Source of the DNA: Pseudomonas sp. FP2335
Lineage (GTDB): Bacteria > Pseudomonadota > Gammaproteobacteria > Pseudomonadales > Pseudomonadaceae
DNA length: 64,000 nt
Reading direction: 5' to 3'
Assembly: GCF_030687535.1 (NCBI RefSeq)
Contig: NZ_CP117437.1
Coordinates: 3,865,501 to 3,929,500 of the forward strand
The notes beneath the pieces are model-generated. The model had not been told where the DNA came from. It ran no database searches and worked only from the letters and a program-made list of their open reading frames with translations. The translations under genes were made by a program, and so were the position numbers. This document shows, one piece after another, positions 17,213-29,287 of this stretch (position 1 is its first letter; every line of letters begins with the position of its first letter).

Positions 17213-18299
17213 TGAACTGTTCTCCGTAGGTATTGAAGCCCAGCACCCGTCTCTCGCGCAGGTAATTGCCGATGTGTTCGAGGTCGCCGTTGTCTTCCAA
17301 CTCCATGCGGCGCAGGAAGCAGTCGCAGCCGATGGTCAGCAGCAGGTCGCCGAGGCGCGTGTGCAGGCCGTCGAACAGGCTTTGCAGGTTCGGCAGGATC
17401 GGCCCGGGCCGCATCACGGTGAGCACGATGCCGTTTTCCACCGCACAGTAGAAACTCAGGCTGAGGTCTTCGTGCACTTGCTGGATAGCGCGCACGTAGT
17501 ACTGGTCGTGGATACGCACTGCCAACGGGTGAGCGGCGAAGACGCGGTGGTCGAGGTCGGCCACGGCTACGCCGATGTGCCTGGCGTATTCTTCGGCGGC
17601 CGGTTCGGCGTTGAGTTCGAACACCCGGCGTGACGGGCTGTCGGCGCCGGTCACCACCAGCTTTTCGGTGCGCGGCAGGATGTGGTGGGTGGTGAACACC
17701 TCGAAATCCAGCCAGGTATTGACCAGCACCACCACCGCCGCGCCGCTGTGGAACACACCATTGAAGTACACGTGGGTGTGGGTGAGGAAGTTGTCGTCGC
17801 CGGCCGAACCGCCGAAGTGCGGGATGTCGCCCAGGGCCGCGCTGAGGGCGGCGAGGACCATTTCTTCCCGGCTCGACAGCCCGTCGAGCAAGGTCAGCGC
17901 GAAGGTGTTGCCCTTGATCGGCGCCAGGGTGTTGCTGCGACAGCCGCCGACCAGGCGTTCGACCATGTCCTGGGCACCGATCAGGCTGAAGTGCTCGACT
18001 TGATCGATCAGCTCGGTGGCGATGGAAAAGTGCGCGTGGTTGAAGCCCATCGCGGTGATGCAATTGCGTCCGTAACCCTGGGGTGTGATCTCGCCGGCAC
18101 TGGTGCAGCCGACCACGCGCACCTTGCCGAAGCATTGTTGCAGCGCTTGGCCAAGGGCCCGCAGGTCATAGGACGCAGAGCAGAAAAACAGCACAAAACC
18201 CAGGTACGGGTGCAGCAACTGCCGGGCCAACTCTTCGGCGGCCTGCCCGGCATCGGTGGCCTGGGACATGGCACTGACTACGCCTTCACTGTTGTGCAT
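17154..18299 (-). CDS. FIST-domain signal transduction protein
   Basis: Protein of 381 residues with FIST N (about 30-220) and FIST C (about 230-370) domains, a small-ligand sensory module. VGCTSAGEITPQGYG, FGGSAGDDN and LGFNTYGEQFNGMHINQT are typical FIST motifs. No signal or membrane segment, so cytosolic. Start 18299 follows AGGGGGAACCAACG. It is the first gene of the transcript ending in the hybrid kinase, which itself lacks an obvious input other than PAS; the FIST protein may be its ligand-sensing partner. Confidence 0.85.
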   Translation of the reverse strand: MHNSEGVVSAMSQATDAGQAAEELARQLLHPYLGFVLFFCSASYDLRALGQALQQCFGKVRVVGCTSAGEITPQGYGRNCITAMGFNHAHFSIATELIDQVEHFSLIGAQDMVERLVGGCRSNTLAPIKGNTFALTLLDGLSSREEMVLAALSAALGDIPHFGGSAGDDNFLTHTHVYFNGVFHSGAAVVVLVNTWLDFEVFTTHHILPRTEKLVVTGADSPSRRVFELNAEPAAEEYARHIGVAVADLDHRVFAAHPLAVRIHDQYYVRAIQQVHEDLSLSFYCAVENGIVLTVMRPGPILPNLQSLFDGLHTRLGDLLLTIGCDCFLRRMELEDNGDLEHIGNYLRERRVLGFNTYGEQFNGMHINQTFTGVAIARGRR

Positions 18300-18353
18300 C
18301 GTTGGTTCCCCCTCTAAGGCGTCAGTGTACGAAGGCCGAGGGGTGGGCCCTAT

Positions 18354-18370
18354 GCTACTTGGGTACTGGG
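18354..18370. promoter_or_regulatory. Weak ped-box-like sequence upstream of the FIST gene
   Basis: GCTACTTGGGTACTGG resembles the ped box but has three fewer bases between the half sites. It lies about 55 bases before the FIST start. May be a degenerate site or chance. Confidence 0.25.
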
Positions 18371-18418
18371 TGGGGGGATGCGTTGGGATGAGACTCTGAT
18401 AAACACTGGAGACTAAAA

Positions 18419-18508
18419 TGTGGGAGCGGGCTTGCTCGCGAAAGCGGTGGATCAGCCAATGAATCTGTTGACTGACACTCCGTCTTCGCGAGCAAGCCCG
18501 CTCCCACA
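18419..18508. repeat. REPIN (TGTGGGAGCGGGCTTGCTCG class)
   Basis: Inverted pair, with the distal part of each arm varying (AAAGCGGTGG versus CTCCGTCTT). It lies between the start of the FIST operon and the end of the porin gene. Confidence 0.88.
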
Positions 18509-18520
18509 TTTATGACTGCG

Positions 18521-19696
18521 TTACCAAGTCAAGACAGCACCTACGGCGAAGGTATCGGTGTCTTCATTCTGCGCATTGGTGTCATGCCCCTTGATCTGGA
18601 ACTGGTTGTACTCCGCCACCAGCTTCAGGTTGGCATTCACGTCATGGAACAGCGCAATCCCACGGGTTTCATAATCCGCGCCGCTGCCGACCACGCCGTT
18701 GCCGTCGTCCTTGGTCTTGCCATAGGACAGCGCCAGGCGGTTCTTGCCCAGTTTGTACGAGCCCTGCACCAGGTAGCCGTTGCTGTCGACATTACGCAAC
18801 GTCGCCTCCCCGGCGTTGTTGGTGAAGAACGGGTTGATGCCCTTGGCCTGGAACCCCGAGCCGGTCAGCGACAAGCCGCCCATCTTGGCCTGCACGCCGT
18901 AGCCAAGGCCCTTGGAGGTGACGCTGGCGACGTTGGAGTCGGTGTTGTCGGAAGTCTGGTAGCTGCCGTTGAGCCAGCTGTAGATCTTCGCGCCGCCGAC
19001 GTCGAACTGGTAGGTGATCTCGCTCTCGGTGCGCGGGTTCTTCTGGTAGGCCTTGCCCAGGGCACTGCTGTCGTTGGTGTCGACCGGGTCCAGGATGCCG
19101 ACGGCGACGCGCAGGCCGTCCATCACCGGGGTGCGGTAGGTGATCTGCGAGCTCGGGAACGGGTACGGGTAGCCACTGCCGATGTTGCCGAACGACACGC
19201 CACCGCCGTCCACCAGGCCGAGGCTGTCGCTGACCTGGCCGTAACCGGCGAGCAACTCATCGAGCAGGATGTTGGAGCGGGCGAACAGGCCGAAGTCCTT
19301 GCCGATCAGCACTTCGCCCCACTCCGGGTTGGCCACGGTGCCGTAGAACTGACGCACGTCGATGGCGGTGTCGGTGCCGTTGGTTTCGCTGTCGTTGATG
19401 GTCACCCAGAACGAAGCGCGGGCGCCGAGCTTGAGGTCGTCGACCTGCTTGCTCATGTTGAAGCCCAGGTAGTTGGGCAAGAAGCCCATCTTCACGCGGG
19501 CCTGGCGGCGGTCGTACTTGTCACCCGCGCGGTCGACGTCGCTGTTGACGTAGAAGGCGTTGATGTAGCCGTCGGTGGAAAAGGTGGTTTCGTCCTTGTC
19601 GTACAGCATGATTTCGGCGTTGGCCAATGGGCTCAGGCCGAGGCCAACGATGAAGGCAGGCAACAGACGCAGGGGGACATTCTTATTGTTATGCAT
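18521..19696 (-). CDS. Outer-membrane porin
   Basis: Gram-negative 16-strand-type porin of 391 residues. Signal peptide MHNNKNVPLRLLPAFIVGLGLSPLANA, then alternating beta strands and a C-terminal strand ending in an aromatic residue (DTFAVGAVLTW), the usual outer-membrane insertion signal. Internal features include DVRQFYGTVANPEWGEVLIGKD, typical of the Porin_4-like group. GCGGAG precedes the start at 19696. Substrate unknown; a homologue lies beside the ped genes in other pseudomonads, so it may admit alcohols or aromatic substrates. Confidence 0.8.
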   Translation of the reverse strand: MHNNKNVPLRLLPAFIVGLGLSPLANAEIMLYDKDETTFSTDGYINAFYVNSDVDRAGDKYDRRQARVKMGFLPNYLGFNMSKQVDDLKLGARASFWVTINDSETNGTDTAIDVRQFYGTVANPEWGEVLIGKDFGLFARSNILLDELLAGYGQVSDSLGLVDGGGVSFGNIGSGYPYPFPSSQITYRTPVMDGLRVAVGILDPVDTNDSSALGKAYQKNPRTESEITYQFDVGGAKIYSWLNGSYQTSDNTDSNVASVTSKGLGYGVQAKMGGLSLTGSGFQAKGINPFFTNNAGEATLRNVDSNGYLVQGSYKLGKNRLALSYGKTKDDGNGVVGSGADYETRGIALFHDVNANLKLVAEYNQFQIKGHDTNAQNEDTDTFAVGAVLTW

Positions 19697-19841
19697 GGCG
19701 CGCTCCGCAACGGGGACTTGATGTCGGAGGCGATTATCGAAACCCCGCAAGCCACGGCCTACGCTGCCTTGGCCTTGGTTTGCGGGTGCTTTGGGCGGGC
19801 CGCGGGTGCCCGGCAAGTTCGGCGTAAGCCAGGCCCGGCAC

Positions 19842-20654
19842 TTAGTGCGTAAGACCGGCCTTGATCAACATGCCGACCGCCACCAGTACACAGAGGCCGG
19901 CAAACCCGACCTGCAAGGTGCGCGCAGCAATCACCGAGCACAGGCGCCGGCCGGCGAGCATGCCGACGATGCTCGCGCCGATAAACACCCAGCCCACCGA
20001 TTCGATCCGCACCCCGGCATGGAATGAGCCCGCCACGCCGATCAACGAGATCAGGCTGATCACCATCAACGAGGTGGCGACGATGCCGCGCATCTGTACA
20101 TCGGTGAGCTGCTTGAACGCGGGCACGATCAGGAAGCCGCCACCGACGCCGAGCAGCCCGGAGACAGCGCCGGTCACCGCGCCCAACGCCGCCAGGGTCG
20201 CACTGCATTTGGCGGTCCAGGCCAGGCGCCCGGTCTGCTGGTTGAGCATGCAGTTTTTCTGGCCCCAGGACGCGGTGCCGTGATCACTCGGCCCGGCCTC
20301 GGTTTTTTCGCGCTGCAACATGCGCCAGGCCACCAGCACCATCAGTGCGCTGAACAGGCCCATCAGCACGGCTTCCGGCAGTTGATGGGCGAGGAACACA
20401 CCCACCGGCGAAAACAACGCGCCCAACAAGGCAATCAGCAGCGCGGCGCGGTAGCGCACCAGGCCGTGGCGCAAACCGTCGATCGCCCCCACCGCCGCCG
20501 CCGCGCCCACCGCGAGCAACGACACCGGCGCGGCCTGGGTCATGCTCAGGCCCAACCCCAGCACCAGCGCCGGCACCCCGAGGATGCCGCCGCCCGCGCC
20601 GGTCAGGCCCATGACCAGGCCCATCAATAATCCCAACACCGTGGCGAGCAGCAT
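19842..20654 (-). CDS. TauE/SafE-family sulfite/organosulfur exporter
   Basis: Integral membrane protein of 270 residues with about eight predicted helices and the family's glycine-rich repeats ([18 protein letters not shown] near the N-terminus, [15 protein letters not shown] in the second half). The start codon directly abuts the stop of the sulfide:quinone reductase gene, so it is cotranscribed. In this context it probably exports sulfite formed by sulfide oxidation. Confidence 0.85.
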   Translation of the reverse strand: MLLATVLGLLMGLVMGLTGAGGGILGVPALVLGLGLSMTQAAPVSLLAVGAAAAVGAIDGLRHGLVRYRAALLIALLGALFSPVGVFLAHQLPEAVLMGLFSALMVLVAWRMLQREKTEAGPSDHGTASWGQKNCMLNQQTGRLAWTAKCSATLAALGAVTGAVSGLLGVGGGFLIVPAFKQLTDVQMRGIVATSLMVISLISLIGVAGSFHAGVRIESVGWVFIGASIVGMLAGRRLCSVIAARTLQVGFAGLCVLVAVGMLIKAGLTH

Positions 20655-21899
20655 TCAGTCCACCTTGCTCAGACGGGTCAGCCATTCACGGCCCTTGAGC
20701 ATGCCGTTCCAGTAGAACCACGGCAGCAACGTGGCCTTGAGCAACCACATCGAACGGCGCGCACGGGTCGGGTCCAGGGCAAAGGTCGGCAACAGCTTGC
20801 CGCCGTAGCCGAACTCGGCGAGCACCACCTTGCCCTTCTCCACCGTCAACGGGCACGAACCATAGCCGTCGTACTTGAGCGGCAGCGGCGCCTGTTGACG
20901 CAGGGCCAGCAGGTTTTCGGCCACCACCACGATCTGCTTGCGCACCGCCGCAGCGGTCTTGGCGTTGCTGGTGGAGCACACGTCACCGAGGCCGAAGATA
21001 TGCGGGTAACGTAGGTGTTGCAGGCTGTGGGGGTGCACTTCGCACCAGCCGGCGGCGTCGGCCAGCGGGCTTTGGCGGATAAAATCCGGGGCGACTTGGG
21101 GCGGGACCACGTGCAACAGGTCGAAGAACCGTTCTTCCACCGTGACGGTGCCGTCAGCGTCGTGCACCTCGAACCAGGCTTTGCGGGCCGGCCCGTCGAC
21201 CTTGATCAGGTTGGACCTGAAGGTCAGGCGGGCGTTGTATTTCTCCACGTACTTCATCAGCGGCGGCACGAACGTCGGCACGCCGAACAGCGCCATGCCG
21301 GCGAGGTTGAATTCGACGTCGATGTTGTTCAGGTCGCCCTGCCTGAGCCAGTGATCACAGGACAGGTACATGGCCTTCTGCGGCGCGCCGGCGCATTTGA
21401 TCGGCATGGCGGGCTGGGTAAAGATCGCCTTGCCGCCCTTGAGTTGCTGCACCAGTTGCCAGGTGTAGGCCGCGTATTCGTAGCTGTAGTTGGACGTGAC
21501 GCCGTGGTGCCCGAGGGTCGCTTGCAACCCTTCGATTTGCTCCCAGGCCAGGCGCAGGCCGGGGCACACGATCAAGTTTTGCCAGCTGACGCGCTGGCCG
21601 CTGTCGAGGACCAGGGTGCGCTCGTTTGGCAGCAGTTCACTGACGGCAGCCTGAATCCAGGCAACGCCATTGGGCAACACATCGGCCAGGGGCCGGCGGG
21701 TCTTGCGCACGTCGTAGGCACCGCCGCCCACCAGGGTCCAGGCGGGTTGGTAGCAGTGATAATCGTTGGGTTCGATCAGGGTGATGTTCAGGTGGGGGTC
21801 GCGCTTGAGCAGGCTGGCCAGCAGGCCGATGCCTGCCGAGCCGCCGCCGATGACTACGATATCGCCACTGATGGTCGGTCCCCAGTGTTGGTCGGTCAT
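20655..21899 (-). CDS. sqr: Sulfide:quinone oxidoreductase, SQOR-like
   Basis: FAD-dependent oxidoreductase of 414 residues. N-terminal FAD motif [10 protein letters not shown]; cysteines in [20 protein letters not shown] and [20 protein letters not shown] match the redox Cys and C-terminal FAD contact region of type II (mitochondrial SQOR-like) enzymes. Oxidises sulfide to persulfide, passing electrons to quinone at the membrane surface. Lies 52 bases after the BigR-like regulator and directly before tauE, opposite a persulfide dioxygenase, which supports the assignment. Confidence 0.85.
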   Translation of the reverse strand: MTDQHWGPTISGDIVVIGGGSAGIGLLASLLKRDPHLNITLIEPNDYHCYQPAWTLVGGGAYDVRKTRRPLADVLPNGVAWIQAAVSELLPNERTLVLDSGQRVSWQNLIVCPGLRLAWEQIEGLQATLGHHGVTSNYSYEYAAYTWQLVQQLKGGKAIFTQPAMPIKCAGAPQKAMYLSCDHWLRQGDLNNIDVEFNLAGMALFGVPTFVPPLMKYVEKYNARLTFRSNLIKVDGPARKAWFEVHDADGTVTVEERFFDLLHVVPPQVAPDFIRQSPLADAAGWCEVHPHSLQHLRYPHIFGLGDVCSTSNAKTAAAVRKQIVVVAENLLALRQQAPLPLKYDGYGSCPLTVEKGKVVLAEFGYGGKLLPTFALDPTRARRSMWLLKATLLPWFYWNGMLKGREWLTRLSKVD

Positions 21900-21951
21900 G
21901 GTCTATTGCCTTTTTTTATTCAATGCACACAAGGGGCGCTGCCGGATGGCG

Positions 21952-22287
21952 TCACGCCCAACTTTTGATGACCGCGCCGCAGTACAGGCCGGACAGGGTC
22001 TTCATCACTTGGATCACTTCGTGACTGGCCAGCCCGTAGTAGATGTACTTGCCTTCGCGGCGGGTGGCGACCAACCCTTCATCACGCAGGATGCCCAACT
22101 GCTGCGACAGTGTGGGCTGACGCACGCCGGTCATGGTTTCCAACTCGCCGACATTGCGTTCGCCCTGGGTCAACTGGCAGAGGATCAGCAGGCGGTCCTC
22201 ATTGGCCAGCGCCTTGAGCAATGAACAGGCCTTGGACGCCGATGCGCGCAACTGGGCGACTTCGCCTTCACTCAGAGTAGATTCCAT
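21952..22287 (-). CDS. bigR: ArsR-family persulfide-responsive repressor, BigR/SqrR-like
   Basis: Winged-helix repressor of 111 residues. Start 22287 is chosen from GAGG upstream; longer frames run into the divergent promoter. The HTH is VRQPTLSQQLGILRDEGLV (residues 55-73). Two cysteines, C37 (LILCQL) and C103 (GLYC), are 66 residues apart, the spacing of the persulfide-sensing pair in BigR and SqrR; no metal site of other ArsR proteins is evident. Likely represses its own sqr-tauE transcript and the divergent dioxygenase until reactive sulfur forms the disulfide/tetrasulfide. Confidence 0.83.
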   Translation of the reverse strand: MESTLSEGEVAQLRASASKACSLLKALANEDRLLILCQLTQGERNVGELETMTGVRQPTLSQQLGILRDEGLVATRREGKYIYYGLASHEVIQVMKTLSGLYCGAVIKSWA

Positions 22288-22381
22288 TTGCCTCGGGTCC
22301 TTTGCGTCACTTAAGCTCAAAACATTATGTGAAAACGTAAACTGATTGTAACCACTTTTTTCTCCACCGGGGACAGCCGCC

Positions 22382-23245
22382 ATGCCAGCGTTGATTCAAG
22401 CCTTTCTGGACGAGGCATCGTCGACCTACACCTACGTCGTCTATGAACACCACGGCAGCCCGTGTGCCATCGTCGACTCAGTACTCAATTACGACCCGGC
22501 ATCGGGGCGTACCGATACCACCCAGGCCGACAAGGTCATCGCCTTCGTGCGCGAGCAGGGCTTGCACGTGCAATGGCTGCTGGAAACCCACGCCCACGCC
22601 GACCACCTGTCAGCTGCGCCTTACCTGCGGCGCACCCTGGGCGGCAAGATCGCCATCGGCCAGTGCATCAGCACCGTGCAGGGTGTGTTCAAGAACCTGT
22701 TCAACCTGGAGCCGGAGTTTCGCGCCGATGGCTCGCAGTTCGATCATCTGTTTGCGCCGGATGAGGTGTTTCATATCGGCAACCTCACGGCCCAGGCCCT
22801 GCACGTGCCGGGGCATACGCCGGCGGACATGGCCTACCTGATCGATGGCCGGCTGATCCTGGTGGGCGACACGCTATTCATGCCCGACGTCGGCACCGCC
22901 CGCTGCGACTTTCCCGGCGGCGATGCGCGGCAGTTGTATGGGTCGATGCGCAAGTTGCTGAGCTTTCCCTTGGAAACTGAACTGTACGTCTGTCATGACT
23001 ACCCACCGCAGGGCCGCGCGGCGAAATGCCTGACGACCGTGGCGGAACAACGGGCCGGGAATATTCATGTGCATGACGGGATGGATGAGGCGCAGTTTGT
23101 GGCGATGCGCACCCAACGCGATGCAGGCCTGGGCATGCCGACCCTACTGCTGCCGGCGATCCAGGTGAATGTACGGGCGGGGAATATGCCGCCGGCGGAA
23201 GACAATGGGGTGGTGTATCTGAAGATTCCGCTCAACCAGCTCTGA
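22382..23245 (+). CDS. Persulfide dioxygenase, ETHE1/Blh-like MBL-fold protein
   Basis: Non-haem iron dioxygenase of 287 residues converting glutathione persulfide to sulfite. Metal motif THAHADH (H70, H72, D74, H75), later ligands in PGHTPAD, GDTLFMPDVG and CHDYPP. Of the PDO type with a C-terminal extension; no rhodanese domain is attached. GGGGA lies upstream of the start. Divergent from the BigR-like regulator across a 94-base AT-richer gap that must contain both promoters. Confidence 0.87.
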   Translation: MPALIQAFLDEASSTYTYVVYEHHGSPCAIVDSVLNYDPASGRTDTTQADKVIAFVREQGLHVQWLLETHAHADHLSAAPYLRRTLGGKIAIGQCISTVQGVFKNLFNLEPEFRADGSQFDHLFAPDEVFHIGNLTAQALHVPGHTPADMAYLIDGRLILVGDTLFMPDVGTARCDFPGGDARQLYGSMRKLLSFPLETELYVCHDYPPQGRAAKCLTTVAEQRAGNIHVHDGMDEAQFVAMRTQRDAGLGMPTLLLPAIQVNVRAGNMPPAEDNGVVYLKIPLNQL

Positions 23246-23252
23246 ATCGATG

Positions 23253-24470
23253 TCACTCAAAGTACGACGACTTGGAGGGGGCAAGCCCCGACCACAGTTC
23301 GTCGACGTGCTTGAAGCCCCACTCTTCGGCATTTTCCCGGCCGACAATCTTGTCGCTTTGTTCGGCCAGGTTCACCACAACCTGGGGAATCGGCAAGCGT
23401 GACCGTGCAGAGAAAAACACCTTGACCCTGGGGGTGAGTAGCGATTTCGGGCTTTGTTCGACCACCACGCCAATGCGCCCACTCTCCAGGCGCACCAAGG
23501 CGCCGACGGGATAAATCCCCACGCAGCGCACAAACGCCTGGAACACCTGATCATCGAAATGACCTTTCCACTCCGCCATTTTCCGGATCGCGTCGGCGGG
23601 CCCCCAGCCGCGCTTGTAAGGGCGCTCCGAGGTGATCGCATCGTAGACGTCGCATACCGCCCCCATCTGGGCGAACAGGCTGATCTGCTCTTGCACCAAG
23701 CCACTGGGATAACCGCTGCCGTCAGATTTTTCGTGGTGATGCAGGCACACATCCAGCACCAAGGCACTGATCTGCGGGCACAGACGCAGCAACCGGGCGC
23801 CTTCCACCGGGTGCTGGCGGACGGTGTGAAACTCCACCTCGGTAAGCCCGGCCGGCTTGTTCAAAATCGCCTCGGGAATCATCATTTTCCCCACATCATG
23901 AAACAACCCCGCCAGCCCGGCTTCCTGGACCAGCTGCGCAGAGAGATCCAACTGCCGTGCCAGCGCGATCATCAAGCCACTGACCGCGACGGAATGCATG
24001 TAGGTGTATTCGTCGGCCTTTTTCAGCCGCACCAGGCTGAGCAAGGCATGGGGATGGCGCAGCATGGACTGCGAAATCTCTTCCACCAGGCCGGCCACAT
24101 GATGCACATCCACCGCCCGCCCCATGCGCAGGTCGCTGAACATACTGACCACTGCACGTTTGGCGACCGCACACACCCTCACTGCGCGCGCGACCTCCGC
24201 CTTTGTCTCTGCCGGAGTCGGTTCCACCGGGCGCGTTTTGACCGGGCTGCTGAGCGTGACCTGGGCCGGGCGGGCGGGCGGCGGCGTGTCGCAGCCTTTT
24301 GCAGTGTCTATCCAGACCCGCTGGACCTGCGACGTCAACAAACGCTGCAGGTCGTCTTCGCAGTCCAATAAAAAGCTGCTCTTCCAGAACCCGTGGCAGA
24401 TCCACGGGCCATCCAGTTTATGAAGGTACATGCCCAGGCAGACCTGAGAACACGCAATGCATTTGAGCAT
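23253..24470 (-). CDS. HD-GYP domain cyclic-di-GMP phosphodiesterase
   Basis: Protein of 405 residues. N-terminal DUF3391-like domain (1-100) rich in Cys (MLKCIACSQVC), then an HD-GYP domain: HDVGK at 191-195, HHEKSDGSGYP at 245-255, consistent with an active c-di-GMP hydrolase. Cytoplasmic. The ribosome binding site is a run of ten Gs (24477-24486), 6 bases before the start. It follows the chemoreceptor gene by 37 bases on the same strand and is probably cotranscribed, which would link a chemosensory input to c-di-GMP turnover. Confidence 0.87.
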   Translation of the reverse strand: MLKCIACSQVCLGMYLHKLDGPWICHGFWKSSFLLDCEDDLQRLLTSQVQRVWIDTAKGCDTPPPARPAQVTLSSPVKTRPVEPTPAETKAEVARAVRVCAVAKRAVVSMFSDLRMGRAVDVHHVAGLVEEISQSMLRHPHALLSLVRLKKADEYTYMHSVAVSGLMIALARQLDLSAQLVQEAGLAGLFHDVGKMMIPEAILNKPAGLTEVEFHTVRQHPVEGARLLRLCPQISALVLDVCLHHHEKSDGSGYPSGLVQEQISLFAQMGAVCDVYDAITSERPYKRGWGPADAIRKMAEWKGHFDDQVFQAFVRCVGIYPVGALVRLESGRIGVVVEQSPKSLLTPRVKVFFSARSRLPIPQVVVNLAEQSDKIVGRENAEEWGFKHVDELWSGLAPSKSSYFE

Positions 24471-24476
24471 CTATCA

Positions 24477-24486
24477 CCCCCCCCCC
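24477..24486 (-). promoter_or_regulatory. G10 homopolymer at the HD-GYP ribosome binding site
   Basis: Ten consecutive Cs on the + strand (Gs on the coding strand) six bases before the HD-GYP start codon. There is no other Shine-Dalgarno candidate. Slippage here would change SD-to-start spacing and could vary expression. Confidence 0.7.
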
Positions 24487-24507
24487 AAGGCCTGACCTGC
24501 TACACGA

Positions 24508-26133
24508 TCAACTCACGGCGAACTTCGCGACGATCTGCTTGAGGTCCACGGCGAGTCGGGACAGTTCCTGACTGGCCACCGACGTTTGCCCGGCCGCCGA
24601 CGAACTCTGGATGGACAGGTCGCGGATGCTGATCAGGTTCTGATCGACGGACCGGGCAACATGGGCCTGCTCTTCCGAGGCCGTCGCAATCATCAGGTTG
24701 CGCTCGTTGATGTCGGTAATGGCCTGGGTGATCTGGGTAATGGCCACGCCCGCTTCATGGGCGACCTTCAGCGAATCCACCGCTTCGTTGCGATTGAGGA
24801 CCATGGACGCCACCGCCTCACTCGAACAGGCCTGGATTTTCGCAATCATCTGTTCGATTTCCTGGGTCGACGTTTGCGTTCTGTGGGCCAGCGCCCGCAC
24901 TTCGTCGGCCACTACCGCAAAGCCCCGGCCCTGCTCGCCGGCCCTTGCCGCCTCAATCGCCGCGTTCAAGGCGAGCAGGTTGGTCTGCTCGGCGATGGAG
25001 CGAATCACTTCGACCACCCGGGCGATGTCCTGAGCCTGCTTGGCCAGGCCTTCGACTTCCACGCCGGTCTGCTGCACCGTGGCACTGAGTTTTTCGATCG
25101 AGGCGATGGTTTGCGTGACGCGCTCCTGGCCTACGCTTGCCGAGCGCTGGGAATCCTGGGTCGACTGGGAAGCGGAGACCGCATTCCTCGCGACCTCCTC
25201 CACTGCCGCCGTCATCTCGTTGACCGCCGTCGCCGCCTGGTCGGTCTCCATGCTTTGGCGCTCGATGCCAGCGGTGGATTCACGGGTGATCGCACTCATT
25301 TCTTCCGCAGCCGAAGCCAACTGCCCGGATGCCTCCGAGATATGCTGCAAGGTGCTTTTCAGGTTCATTTGCATGGTGGCAGTCGAGCGTTGTAGCTCGG
25401 TCAGTTCGTCCTTGCCGCTGATGGCAATCGCCACGCGCAAATCACCGTCGGCGATTTTGCCGGTCGCGATCATCAGCTCACGCACCGGGCCAATGATGCT
25501 GCCGGCAAACAACCGTGCGACGACCACCGCGATCAATACCGAGCTGGCCATCAGCACCCAAGTGAACAAGCGGGCCGCATCGTGTTCGCTCGCCGCGACT
25601 TGCACGGCCGCCTTGGACCCCTGTTCATTGAGCACAATCAGGTCATTGATGGAGCCCTGCACTTCACGGGCGATAGGGCCGTTGACGTCGCGCAGGTACA
25701 CCGACATTTGTTCCGGGGAAAACGTGGCGGCTTGCGCGAGGAATTCATCCATTTTCTGGCTGTAATGCTTGATCTCGCTGAGTGCGTCGTTGTACTTGGC
25801 TTGCTCCTCGGGGCTCGACACCATCGGCGCATAGCTTTCGGCAATCTGCAGTACTTCGGCGCGAACAGCCTTGAGTTTTTCCAGGGAGGCCGGGTCCTTG
25901 TCAGGGAACTCCATGGCGTAACGACGCAGATCCAGGCGAAGTTTGTAGAACGTGGAATCTATCTGGCCCGCCAGGCGAATACTGGGCAGCCAGTTACTTT
26001 CGATTTCAACCGTCGATGAATAAACCTTATCGACTTTTATCAGCGTCATCGCGCCCTGTATTAACAGCAGGAGACAAACCACACCGAAGCACAATGTGGT
26101 ACGAAAGTTCAACTTCAAGGATCTCATGGACAT
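24508..26133 (-). CDS. Methyl-accepting chemotaxis protein, four-helix-bundle sensor
   Basis: Chemoreceptor of 541 residues. TM1 about 11-31, a periplasmic four-helix-bundle sensor of about 155 residues, TM2 about 188-208, HAMP, then a signalling domain with the conserved hairpin tip ([39 protein letters not shown] region). No C-terminal NWETF CheR tether. AAGGGTGAG precedes the start at 26133. Ligand unknown. Confidence 0.9.
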   Translation of the reverse strand: MSMRSLKLNFRTTLCFGVVCLLLLIQGAMTLIKVDKVYSSTVEIESNWLPSIRLAGQIDSTFYKLRLDLRRYAMEFPDKDPASLEKLKAVRAEVLQIAESYAPMVSSPEEQAKYNDALSEIKHYSQKMDEFLAQAATFSPEQMSVYLRDVNGPIAREVQGSINDLIVLNEQGSKAAVQVAASEHDAARLFTWVLMASSVLIAVVVARLFAGSIIGPVRELMIATGKIADGDLRVAIAISGKDELTELQRSTATMQMNLKSTLQHISEASGQLASAAEEMSAITRESTAGIERQSMETDQAATAVNEMTAAVEEVARNAVSASQSTQDSQRSASVGQERVTQTIASIEKLSATVQQTGVEVEGLAKQAQDIARVVEVIRSIAEQTNLLALNAAIEAARAGEQGRGFAVVADEVRALAHRTQTSTQEIEQMIAKIQACSSEAVASMVLNRNEAVDSLKVAHEAGVAITQITQAITDINERNLMIATASEEQAHVARSVDQNLISIRDLSIQSSSAAGQTSVASQELSRLAVDLKQIVAKFAVS

Positions 26134-26313
26134 CGTGGCTCACCCTTCCCCTTGGTCGCATGGGACACGACCTGACAGGTTTAACTTTGTTTAAAAGTAT
26201 GTGAAAAAAGCGTGAGCCGTCATGCAATTTTTTATTAATTAGCGCGAATAAAAATGACCCATATCATTGCTTAGCTAAACATCAGATTAAATGCGACCGC
26301 CTTGTGCCGATAT

Positions 26314-26796
26314 TCACACCATCAGGCCATCGCGCGGTAACGGCAGCGCAGTTTTATAACGCACTTGTTTAAGGGCAAAACTGGAGCGGATATTCGCCAC
26401 ACCCGGCACTTTGGTCAAAAAGTCCATCATGAAGCGCTCCAGTGACTGGATCGTCGGTACCAGCACCCGGATCAGATAATCCGGGTCACCCGCCATCAGG
26501 TAGCACTCCATCACTTCCGGCCGATCCGAGATCGCGCCTTCAAACTGCTGCAACGCCAGTTCGTTCTGCTTCTCCAGGCTCACATGAATAAACACATTCA
26601 CGTGCAGCCCCAACAAATCCGGGTCCAGCAGCGTGACCTGCTCGCGGATCAAGCCCAACTCTTCCATCGCCTTGACCCGGTTGAAACACGGCGTGGGCGA
26701 CAGGTTGACCGAGCGGGCCAGGTCGGCGTTGGTGATGCGGGCGTTCTCCTGCAAGGCGTTGAGAATGCCGATATCGGTACGGTCCAGTTTGCGCAT
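26314..26796 (-). CDS. bkdR: Lrp/AsnC-family regulator BkdR
   Basis: Regulator of 160 residues: N-terminal HTH ([23 protein letters not shown]), C-terminal RAM/effector domain ([18 protein letters not shown]). Divergent from the bkd operon, as in P. putida, where BkdR activates bkdA1A2B-lpdV in response to branched-chain amino acids and represses itself. Confidence 0.92.
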   Translation of the reverse strand: MRKLDRTDIGILNALQENARITNADLARSVNLSPTPCFNRVKAMEELGLIREQVTLLDPDLLGLHVNVFIHVSLEKQNELALQQFEGAISDRPEVMECYLMAGDPDYLIRVLVPTIQSLERFMMDFLTKVPGVANIRSSFALKQVRYKTALPLPRDGLMV

Positions 26797-28227
<1,431 letters not shown>

Positions 28228-28228
28228 C

Positions 28229-29287
<1,059 letters not shown>

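Noticed and set aside
19697..19841. Possible small gene between porin and tauE
   Set aside because: Frames there lack ribosome sites and recognisable sequence; I see nothing in this gap beyond the porin promoter region.
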